In this document: piece after piece, positions 14,500 through 23,931 of the stretch | How positions within the stretch are numbered: the stretch's first letter is position 1 | Layout: each line of letters opens with the position of its first letter | DNA from: Didymodactylos carnosus | Lineage: Eukaryota > Rotifera > Eurotatoria > Philodinida > Philodinidae | Reading direction: 5' to 3' | Assembly: GCA_905250885.1 (NCBI GenBank) | Contig: CAJNOQ010001488.1 | Span: 1 to 31,024 of the forward strand | DNA length: 31,024 nt | Position numbers and translations under genes: made by a program | Notes under the pieces: generated by a model | Databases searched by the model: none | Told to the model about the DNA's origin: nothing | The model's input: only the letters and a program-made list of their open reading frames with translations

Positions 14500-16837
14500 A
14501 TGAAGTTTCGTGAAACAAAATCCGGTACCAGCACTCATTGTTTAATGAACGAAAATGCTTCGAGATTGCCTGTCGAGTTGAGTTTATGGGATCCTTCCAC
14601 TCCTGAGTAACTATTTCCTCACCGTTTTTCTAGCAGATTATTCATATGTCGTCTTATTTAGACGAAAAAGTAGTAAGGAAAGTGAGTTTTCTGGTATTGA
14701 AGTACTTGACGATCCGGTTCGATTTCTGTCTGAGGATGATGATCTGGGAAAAAAGCAATCAGAAACAAGTACAATGAGTTTGCTATTACCAAGGGACATA
14801 TTTCGGACAACTATCGATAGACAATATTCACCAAGACAATCGATTAAATCACAGAAAACAGGTGTAATTATTTTAGAACAAAGTCTCCCATTTCCATCTC
14901 CAAATACGTCTCCAACAGGTTCGATTAAACCTTTTCAACATAGAAAATTGACTGACAAATCTGAATTTACATTAACGCCGCCTCTCGTATCTAGTCATAA
15001 AAGGTCGATGCTAACTAATCAAAGTTTTGGAATAAATTCGCCTCTAATCGGTATGCATGAGACAATCCAATTCACACATAGAAATCTAATTTCTGGTGAT
15101 GATAAAATGAGATACACGATTAAAACTGATCTAACAACTGCTTCGACAACACCACGACTGACGAATATTCCAGGACTTTCAAGGAGACTATCTAACCTAG
15201 ATAAGAGGCCTAGTACACTGGCGCCAGATTTTGTGCAACAATCGATATTTTCAAATTCGTCAAGTATCGGTTAGTGGCATAGTGGACATTTTTCACCAGA
15301 AATGTGCACATCATATTTTTTTATTATCGAAGATGATCGTTTCTGACTTCGAATGACTCTCTATACTTGACAATAGCTTATCTCCACAAGAAAAATAATT
15401 TAATCTGAAAACTTCTGGTTTTTCATTAAAAATGCCCGGAAGGAAGGAACTCAACTACTGCTAAAATTTTTTGACGAGAAAACCTAGCTCAGAAAATGCT
15501 TGAAAACTTTCATATCTTTCATATCTATTTTCCAGTGTAAGTTTTCGTCGCTTCCAATCTGTGTATGTGAAAAGGTAGCGAAGATTTCGAAGTATATTAG
15601 TCAATATAAAAGGTTAAACTACGAACATTTTCATTGCTAAATATCCACTTACGTGCCCATAGTATATAAATCGACAGGAGAGTAGAAAATTCGTCTATGG
15701 TAGTCACTTAGATAAAACGAGGTTTTTTTATTTGTTAGCTCAACAAATACCGAATGACAGTCAGACGGCTACAGTTCATAGTTTTCCTCAACAAAAAATT
15801 AGAACAACTCAAGGTATTGACCAAAAAAGTTTAGAAAAAACACCCGATTTCCGATCGAGTAAAATCAAACACATCAGCCGAACTAGACAAAGTTCATCTG
15901 ATAAAAATTCTGAAATATCATCAAGAAAGCATTCATTTATAGTTACGGTACGATAATTTAACTTAATACCTTCTTTATCTATTAATATGTTTGCTACTCT
16001 AATTTACAGTATTGTCAGTCATGTATTAGAATAACGTGCACTCTTGTACATTTTTTTTAATGTTTTTAGAACAAAGATTCATTATGGAAGAAGTATACGT
16101 TGCATGGCATATTGAAAATGGCCGATCGTAGAATAGTCGACGATCAAACACATATGAAATATCACATGTTTATGAGTGGTAAAATGAAAAAAGGTTCAAT
16201 ACTAGAGTATAACGATGACGTAAATAAAAAATTTATTGATAAAGAATCACATGAAAATATAGCGAGTATCGATTATCGAGATGTTAGACGAGATTATAAA
16301 CGTGTATTACAAACAATTGGTATGAGAAAAGTTGCACAACACACAAATGATATTGATGATCAGATGAAAATAAGTACAAGTTCAGAATCAATAGAACGAT
16401 CCACTGTACAATCAACAATCACTTCAACTTCAGCATTAACATCCGTTAATAATATAAAAACAAAACAAAAGCGTCAGAAACAACAACTACCAAAAAGAGA
16501 TGAAGACAAATTGAAGATTAAACGAAAAACAAGACAAAAAATTTCACAACCAATTGTTCTTAACATGACTCCCGGTAGATTGTCAACATTTGATTATAAA
16601 AATGGTCCGTTGTTAACATCAATCAGCTATACTAATGATGATCAGTGTTTAACCATTTTCAAAACTGCTCCAACATCCACAGATGATATGGTCATACAAA
16701 AAAGAACAAAATCGATTAGAGATACAGTATCCGATGTACCCGATTTAGACTTTTCTCCAGCGTCAACAGCGTCCGAAGAAAGTTACGATGCTGATAAACA
16801 ATTTTTTCTTAAAAAATTGTATTTTACTCAAATGTAA
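14500..16837 (+). CDS. Unrecognised basic, Ser/Thr-rich disordered protein (563 aa)
   Basis: Four exons with consistent phases: 14500-14606, 14662-15269, 15739-15947, 16070-16837. Introns are 55, 469 and 122 bp. The start ATG 14500 lies 20 bp after a good acceptor (ATGATTATAG, ending 14479), so a 5' untranslated exon or a trans-spliced leader probably precedes it. The product is polar throughout: an acidic patch (SEDDDLG), many S/T-P sites (TPPL, NTSPTG, TPGR, FSPAST), and a strongly basic segment at residues 438-465 (KTKQKRQKQQLPKR and on), which could be a nuclear localisation signal. No membrane segment or known domain is seen. The most ordered-looking part is residues about 310-400, containing DYRDVRRDYKRVLQTIGMRK. 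Exon structure is well supported; function is unknown. Confidence 0.75.
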
Positions 16838-16895
16838 ATTTAGTTTTCGGATATGATGTCATCATTCACATGCACAGAGATAATCTTAGTTCTTA

Positions 16896-16901
16896 ATTAA
16901 A
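16896..16901 (+). terminator. Possible poly(A) signal
   Basis: ATTAAA about 60 bp after the stop of the 563-aa gene. Confidence 0.3.
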
Positions 16902-16996
16902 ATCGAGCACGAATAAGGATATATTGTTATTTTTTTTACTCTTCTCCTTCTTTTCTGAAAAACTTTTCTAGACTTGAACATATTTTAACAGGCGGT

Positions 16997-18221
16997 TCGC
17001 CAGTCCATCAAGAAATCAAGTCACGAGTGAAAAATTGACATATACTTTTTATTTTATATTTGGATTCTGCTATCAAAATTGGGGTTATGAAAAATATGAA
17101 AAAACTTTCTTACTTATTCTGGCGGAGTTATAGAATTTACAACATGAGCACCATCGTCGATTTGCGAAAAGTAGCCATCTCAGATATTTTGACTATAACT
17201 TAGTCATTTTTTGTTCGTTTTGTTCGAGCAACATCGCATTCGGAAGCCTGATAAAAAGTGAACAAAATCACATAGTTATTTCTAATTTTTCTGAAGTAGG
17301 AAGCGACTGTTTAAAACCCACATCATTTGGAGAACTGAGATTTTGAAGAGTCAAAATTTTCGAGAAAATGCCAGTTTTGGTCCTCCAAACAGGATTTCGC
17401 TAACAATTCGAAGGTCACATGCGATAGAGAATTCAATTTTCTACAAACTGAGCGCAAAAACTTTATCTTAAAAGTACTGTAAAAGTTTCAAAACTTGAAA
17501 ACAAAGTGGCAGACCAACCGCGAGTTTTTAGTTTCTTGAGATTTTAGTCATCAAAAATTCGCTTAAGAACCAAAAGAAGATGATGATGATATTTGGAATC
17601 AGCGTCAAAAACTGCATCAGATGATGCGCCTTTGAGATCTTTTAGAGAAATGAAAAACTTTGTCAAAATTTCATAAAACATAAAAAACAGAAAAAATCGA
17701 AAAAATGCTCAAAGTTTTCATTTCTCTAAAAGATCTCAAAGGCGCATCATCTGATGCAGTTTTTGACGCTGATTCCAAATATCATCTTCTTTTGGTTCTT
17801 AAGTGAAGTTTTATTAACTAAAATCTCAAGAAACTGAAGTGGCATTTTCTCGAAAATTTTGGCTCTTCAAAATCTCAGTTCTCCAATTGATGTGGGTTTT
17901 AAACAGTCGCTTCCTACTTCAGAAAAATTAGAAATAACTATGTGATTTTGTTCACTTTTTATCAGGCTTCCGAATGCGATGTTGCTCGAACAAAACGGAC
18001 AAAAAATGATGGAGTTATAGTCAAAATATCTGAGATGGCTACTTTTCGCAAATCGACGATGGTGCTCATGTTGTAAATTCTATAACTCCGCCAGAATAAG
18101 TAAGTTTTTTCATATTTTTCATAACCCCAATTTTGATAGCAGAATCCAAATATAAAATAAAAAGTATATGTCAATTTTTCACTCGTTACCGGTCTTTGTA
18201 AGATACTCGACCGACTGGCGA
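16997..18221. mobile_element. Large fold-back element (~1.2 kb palindrome)
   Basis: Almost the whole element is a palindrome. Outer arms 16997-17372 and 17841-18221 pair with each other, and inner arms 17529-17666 and 17711-17835 pair with each other, both at very high identity except at the outermost ~30 bp. The loop is only about 44 bp (17667-17710). The left side has about 156 bp (17373-17528) without a partner, apparently deleted from the right side. Ends read TTCGCCAGTC and GACTGGCGAA. It codes for nothing convincing: a 70-codon frame occurs in the right arm (17962-18174) and, with a stop, in the left arm. It abuts the 3' end of the adjacent LINE. Confidence 0.9.
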
Positions 18222-18362
18222 AGTCTCTCTTAAGTATTACCTATAATACTCAAAAGACTAATAAAACAGAAATAAAACAGAACATATCCAGTCTTACTTA
18301 AGTAAGAATCTACATTTAGCTCTTTTCTTCCATGAAAAGGTGGCTTAAGAACAACATTGCAA

Positions 18363-18885
18363 TTACAATAAACAAAGATATTTACCTAAAGCACGTCTGA
18401 ATGATCGAACAGAGAAGACATCGATTATCTCTCTAGGTAGAGCATTCCATTGGAGCGCAGTTCGAGGCAGAAGAGATGACCCTGTAGTTTTTCGTTTAAA
18501 TTTTGGTATCTGCCAAAGACATTTATTTGAAACTCGTGCTGAGATTCTAGTAGTCAATGGTTTTATCAATGAAAATGAAGCTAGTGCAGTTCGACCGGTA
18601 ATAATCTTATGAAAAAACATTAATCTAAAGTATTTCCTCCGATTCTCTAAATCTGGTAGTTTAAGTTTATTAATAAGTACAGAACTATTCGTAGAGAAGT
18701 TAGTTATTAACGATCATTCGTGCAGCTAGCTCATGTACAGATGCTAGTAGACCTAAGTGCGGCTTAAAATTGTTGTCAAAAACAATGCAGCAATAGTCCA
18801 ATACTAGTAATATACACATTTTGTAAATATGAAGACGTATGAACTCTGGCGCACACCTGACAACTCTGTTCATCGCTCCTAGCAT
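18363..18885 (-). pseudogene. LINE ORF2 C-terminal region
   Basis: Two open pieces. The first (18885-18700) reads RLHIYKMCILLVLDYCCIVF, the post-palm region where the element's C-terminus shows an L-DYC box. The second (18620-18363) ends LLPRTALQWNALPREI...FRRAL, the typical WN-LP/F-R-L end of jockey/CR1-like ORF2 proteins. The open frame closes at 18363. Confidence 0.75.
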
Positions 18886-18889
18886 TGGT

Positions 18890-19975
18890 CTACATCTTTA
18901 CTGATATTTTCTAGATGATACTTCCAGATCAAATCTGGTGAAAGATACACGCCTAACAATTTAATGTTTTTATCTAATAAAAGCGGTTTCTCAGAAACAT
19001 AAAGTGGAGGATATTAATCAGGAGGTTTAACACTGGAAAATGGCATATAAAAACATTTTTCTGTATTTAAATTGATCTCATTTTTTACACGCCAATCTGA
19101 AATGATATCTAAAACTTTTGAACTTCTGAGAGATCGTTAAAATTTTGAAGAGGAATTAAACCAAAAACATCGTCAGCAAAAAGCGATGCTGTCACTGTGG
19201 AAAGAAATTTCTCATTCAAATAGTGTATGAAAAATTACGAAAAGTAAAGGGCCAAGGACAATCCCTTGGGGCACGCCAGATGTTACTTTTGCTGCTTCAG
19301 ATTTTTTATTATTGATTACTACCATTTGTTCTCTATCCGATAAATACGAGTGAAACAATTCAAACAGACTACCGGTCACTTGTGTTCTACTTAACTTTTT
19401 TAATAATACTCAATGACTAATACTCTATCAAATGCCTTAGCAAAAGCAAACGCAACTCCTAATATTAGCATATGCTACCCTTTTTTCTTCTAAAATCTTT
19501 ATTAGTTGAATTGTAACATGCAATAGCGCAGCAGCTGTGAATGAATTAGCTCGAAAACCAAATTGCGTTGATATGAAAAAACTAATATTATTTAAATGTT
19601 TGACTAGAGATCTATGTACCAATAATTCAAAAATCTTACTTATGTTTGATAGTAAAGAAATTGGTCTGTAATTAGAACATTGACTACGTGATCCTTTCTT
19701 TTGTATAGCTCTTATTAAGGCTTTCTTCCATGTTTTCGGAAAACACTCCTTTTTTAATTGAAGAATGACATAAATGGTGGAGTTGAGGTGAGATCACGTC
19801 AGAACAGAGCTTCAAAAATTTAATATGAATACCGTCAATTCCTACAGAGTTTTTATTTTTTAATTCTTTGATCATACTGTTAACGTCAGAGACAGTAAAT
19901 GAAACAGAATATAAATGACGCTTCGTGCTGTTCTGTAAGTCATTATTAGTAGTAAAGATGTTAGTAGTTGATGGA
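18890..19975 (-). pseudogene. LINE reverse transcriptase domain (broken)
   Basis: Recognisable blocks appear in order: NKNSVGIDGIHIKFLKLCSD (block with the PDG-like GIDGI), then QFGFRANSFTAAALLHV, then VTSGVPQGIVLGPLLF (about 19235-19280), then the catalytic box FADD within ASLFADDVFG (about 19165-19195). The two active-site Asp residues survive, but the blocks lie in different frames separated by stops. Confidence 0.85.
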
Positions 19976-20064
19976 GAAGGTGATTAATAACAACTAGCAA
20001 AAAACTTTGAAAACATTTCTGCTTTCTCACTATCTGTCCACGCATGAACGGTAGCATTTTCCAA

Positions 20065-20544
20065 TCAACTAGGATAATCCGCAAAACTCTTTCTAAGTCT
20101 ATTTAAACTAGTCCAAAACTTTTTAGAGTCAGAGAACTGTGATTTAATTTTATTGAAATGGCAGTGTTTACCTTTGCGTAGTGCATTTAGGACTTTATTT
20201 CTAATCTTTTTATATTCAATAGTATTTTTTAATGGCTGTGCACATTTCAACTTCTGAAACTTTTTATTCTTTTCTTTAATTAATTTTTTAGTTGTCTTGG
20301 AAGGACGAAATGTAGATTTGCTTTGTGTACAAACCTTTTTCAAAGGTACACAAACTGAAATGCATTTCGAAAAATGGTTTAAAAGTGTGTCTGTCATTTC
20401 ATCAACGCCATTAGAAAGATAAAATTTATTATCAATTCCAGAGAGCATTCTACGCAAAGAAATTATGTCACAGTTCTCGTAGTCTAAGACAAATTTATCC
20501 TCTTTTTGTTTATTTTCAACATTAAAGTTGAATTCAGCATCCAA
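20065..20544 (-). pseudogene. LINE linker region between endonuclease and reverse transcriptase
   Basis: 159 open codons in direct continuation of the endonuclease frame, Lys-rich. It includes KKLIKEKNKKFQKLKCAQ and FNKIKSQFSDSKKFWTSLNR, the FW-containing helical linker found upstream of the palm in many LINE ORF2 proteins. Confidence 0.75.
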
Positions 20545-21094
20545 TATAAAATGCGGCGATTTCCCTAACTCAGGTTTTGTTTTTGTAATTGGCTTTTTCC
20601 ATTCAGCAGGATAAAAAATGTTATCAATTCTGTGTTTTTGTGGGTTGTTGAAATATCAAAAGCACGAACTAAGGAAAATGATTGAAGAATTTGTTTAAGA
20701 CGCGGGCAGATTTACTGTATTTACATTAAAGTCATCAGCCAAAATAAGAGCAACGTCCTTCTTTACGTTTTCGAGAAGAAAATTAAGGAGATGATCGTAA
20801 TAGAGTTTTTAGGAGATGGACGACGATACACGTTACATAAAGAAAAACATATGCACCAACTATAATTCCATGCATAATAGCCATGGCTTCTTGAGATGTT
20901 GTAAGCAAAGAATGTTGAATATCATGCTTTATATATGTTACTACTCCTTGCGATATACGCGTGAAGCTATTTCTGTACACTAAGAAATCCGGTATTGAAA
21001 TTTCCTGATCAGAAATAAAGCGGTCAGTAAAAGTTTCTTGTAGTGATATAATTATAGGTTTCTCACTCAATACACATGATATTTTTACAAAATA
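20545..21094 (-). pseudogene. LINE endonuclease domain (broken)
   Basis: Pieces of an APE-type endonuclease. It starts with IIISLQETF (the catalytic Glu region) and passes through IPDFLVYRN and GVVTYIKHD. After a frameshift near 20800 it reads DVALILADDFNVNTVN, the place of the usual GDFN motif, with Gly replaced. It then has IDNIFYPAEW and LGKSPHFIL, where a working enzyme would normally show SDH-P. Frameshifts plus changed key residues indicate an inactive copy. Confidence 0.8.
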
Positions 21095-21599
21095 TATGAC
21101 TGATATTTATTTTATGTTTATATGTATAGAAGAGATTTTTCTTAGATTAAAACTTTTAGTTTTAAGTTATCATTGGGTATCCACGGATGCCACAAATCTT
21201 TTGTACTTTTTTGCGATATCCTACATTTGCATAAATAAAATTCATTCACAGATCAGCACTGATTATTATTTAATTATACTCAGATTATGAACGATTTCAA
21301 ACGATAGAGAGACATTTTCGTATCTGTCGTGTTTCTGGAGAAGATATTATAATGTGTTTCTCAGCTGAAGTTAAAAATCCGACGAAATGAGAACCGACTT
21401 TACCGTTTTTCTTGAAGATACATTTCTTTAAATTGTTGGGAATTATTCAGAATATTTAGCAAGTAGCTTGCGATCGCGTTTCACTGAAATTTGATTACTA
21501 GTTAGAACATCTTTTTATTGATATTTTGTATTATGTGAGAGAATACTACTATTTATAATAGGTCTCCTGTATTTTGAAACGAAGCATACCCCTAGTGAG

Positions 21600-21720
21600 A
21601 AATTTATTCAAATCTTACTAGGATCTTAGAATAATCTTATTAAGATCATGAGACCCGAAAATTCTAAGATTTTATAAGATTTTGAAAGTTCTTAGTAAGA
21701 TCTTACTAAGATTGTACTGT
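21600..21720. repeat. AAGATCTTA-rich cluster, left
   Basis: The words TCTTA, TAAGAT and AAGATCTTACTAAG recur many times in about 110 bp, making it quasi-palindromic. A similar cluster lies at 22385-22500, on the other side of the fold-back element. Confidence 0.6.
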
Positions 21721-21834
21721 CTAACGTTTTTTCATTGGGTAAGAATCTGCTAGGTTCTTGTTAGTAAGAACGACGGCGTTTTTTTAATAATATTCACTTG
21801 AAATTCACTGAAAATCATATCACCGGAACAAAAA

Positions 21835-22123
21835 CAAATAAAATTAGTTCTGAGTTGCTGAAAAGTTCTTTTTCGTATTCAGCACACTCAATAATCCCGA
21901 AGATTTTCTATTTTTGGAGAAAGGTACTTCCAAAAGTTTAAAAAAATGTTTGAAACAAAATAGACCAAAAATGTTTTCATAGAAAAATAATATTAGTTTG
22001 AAAATTTTTCCTAAACTTTTGGAAGTACCTCTTGCCAAAAGTAGAAAATCTTCTGGGTTCCTCGTGTGTGTTGAATACGAAAAGCACTCTTTAGCCCCAC
22101 AAACCAAACTTTATTTTTATTTG
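21835..22123. mobile_element. Fold-back element with ~85-bp arms
   Basis: Arms 21857-21940 and 22012-22095 are inverted copies (shared words AAGATTTTCTA[T/C]TTTTGG, GTACTTCCAAAAGTTTA, TTCGTATTCA). Weaker similarity extends outward to CAAATAAAA (21835-21843) and its inverse (22115-22123). The spacer is about 70 bp. An 87-codon minus frame spanning it (22107-21844) is a by-product of the palindrome. Confidence 0.8.
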
Positions 22124-22384
22124 AATTTTTAATCTACATCATCCAAAGCAGCCGTTGAACAGTGTTGAAGAGCGAAGAGAAATTTCTTATTTTCGAATGT
22201 CCGACCATGGATATTGACGTGCATGTACATTCTCTAAAAGGTTGATGAACACTTTTCGAGAGGGTAAGTACTAGCAGGATCTAGAAGAAAAATAACCATA
22301 AAATCGCTCATATTGTTGGTATTACTTTTATAGATGAATGAGAGAAAAGCAAAAGGGTGAATGAAGCTAAAGTCATTAAACCTT

Positions 22385-22500
22385 ATTGATTATTAAGATC
22401 TAAATCATTAAGATCTTAGATTATCTTATCAAAATTTTAAAGGATAAGATCTTATAAGACCTTAGTAAGATAATTTTAAGAAGTGTCTAAGATTCTTACA
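22385..22500. repeat. AAGATCTTA-rich cluster, right
   Basis: Same vocabulary as 21600-21720: repeated TAAGATCTTA, GATAAGATC and CTTAGTAAGAT. The two clusters may be ends of one composite element of about 0.9 kb that contains the fold-back element. Just outside are CATACCCCTAGTGAGAA (21587-21603) and, inverted, CGTACCCTTGTAAGAAT (22490-22506), which could be weak terminal repeats. Confidence 0.5.
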
Positions 22501-22509
22501 AGGGTACGG

Positions 22510-23897
22510 TTTTTCCACAAAATATGTAAATAATAGATAGCAAAACAGTAAAATAAATGGGAATCTTATTGAAGATTATATGTCTTGAAATAGGATGTTA
22601 ACTACAGCATTCATTCAAGTATTAACATTGTTTACTACTAAACGTGTTTACTCTCATTTGCAATCTTATCGTTTTTAAATCATATATATTTGCCTATATA
22701 TATGAGCAGTAAAAGTCTTTTTAAGTGAACATGCTTTTGTATTACTCTTTAAATATTTCAATGGTTAGATCACGAGTCATAATATATTTTGGTATAGAGA
22801 CGCCCTTCAATTAAACAAGTAAAATAGGTATTCATTCATTTATGTTTCTTTTACATTAAAGATGTGAGTGTCATTTTTGTAACCCTTTTTGATTTTAAAG
22901 TAAACCACTTCTTTTCTTGTAAAGGTAATCAAAACTGATTCAAATAGACGATGTAGTTAATTTTTTCACCCATACGCGTTTCATTTTACATAAATCATAC
23001 TTATATAGTCCTTAGTCAGTAAAAGTTAAAAACTCTTTCCGTTTTACATTTTTTTTCTTTTCTTTCTTACAGTTTGGAACTCAGCATCAATTCAATAGAA
23101 GAAATTGTCTTTTATGTAAAAAAACTGAAAAACATCAAATTTTAAATGACGTTGTCAAGGAAAAAGACTGTCACTTTTCTTGTTAAACGCTTAATGTTTG
23201 TATTCGTTAATTGTTCCTAACAACGATCTCTTTGTATTAACAACGTAAGAATCAATCAAAGTTTTCTAATTCTTTTTGTGAAAAAATAAAACCATCATGC
23301 ATTAACGTCGGTAAGTAGGTCTACATGCTTAAGGAAGGCTTCAACAAATATTCATATAAATACTTATTTTTTATCTGATGAAATCCTTCTTAGAAAATAT
23401 TTGAATAAAATGTAAGTCGTATAATTTTTAATTTGTTTTTTAATGAATACGGGAACATTAGAAAATTGATCAGTAATATTTTTCTGCTATATATTGCTTC
23501 TTTCTGTTCAATTCTGCATTGTATGTCGTTTTCTGTGTGAATGAGCACTAAATTTCTCGCTAATAAATAGTTTGTATTTTTTGATGAAACAATCGTTTTA
23601 TACGTTATTCTTATCGCCTAGTAAGTGAAAGAGAATACATAACATTTTTCCTAGACCTTCATTATTCTAACTAAAGCAGCTGACATATAACTCAGCTGGT
23701 GATCTGCGTACAATATTTTACAAAAACTAACTTTTAGAGGATGATTTCAAAATCTAAGAAAATTAATTGCTGAATTTGTAAGTATAAATTGAAATAAGTA
23801 TCCTTATGTTCACCGTATTAACATGTTTAGAAAGACTCTATTTTTTGTTATTTCAATATCTTATTCAAAATTATACTTCTTTTTTCTTTTTTCTTCT
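22510..23897. other. AT-rich intergenic stretch, no gene seen
   Basis: Only short chance frames. Probably holds the promoter of the next gene and perhaps a 5' exon. Confidence 0.45.
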
Positions 23898-23901
23898 AGA
23901 A

Positions 23902-23931
23902 ATGTTAAAATTTTGTATTCTTATCAAATAA
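23902..23931 (+). promoter_or_regulatory. Short upstream reading frame overlapping the start codon
   Basis: Directly after the acceptor, ATG 23902 opens a nine-codon frame whose TAA (23929-23931) overlaps the main ATG by one base (TAATG). If the transcript begins at this acceptor, translation of the main protein would depend on reinitiation or leaky scanning. Confidence 0.35.

Larger units (their letters stand above)
18240..21095 (-). mobile_element. Near full-length degenerate LINE (non-LTR retrotransposon)
   Basis: On the minus strand the element reads, in order, endonuclease, linker, reverse transcriptase and C-terminal region, which is the ORF2 layout of jockey/CR1/L2-like LINEs. The frame is broken many times by shifts and stops, so no intact protein is encoded. 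The 5' end fades near 21095, where only the endonuclease start is seen, so an ORF1 is lacking or has been lost. The 3' end reaches the fold-back element near 18240 without an obvious poly(A) tail. It differs in sequence from the fragment at 174-1106. Confidence 0.9.

Noticed and set aside
12899..14500. Joining the 12.4-12.9 kb gene to the 14.5-16.8 kb gene
   Set aside because: No donor of the required phase at the end of the first; the only GT near the stop (12898) gives a phase that runs into a stop in the next exon.
17962..18174. 70-codon open frame on the minus strand
   Set aside because: It lies wholly in one arm of the large palindrome; the partner arm carries the same reading with a stop. 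No domain or splice context.
21844..22107. 87-codon minus-strand frame
   Set aside because: Spans both arms of a palindrome, which explains its symmetric content; not protein-like.
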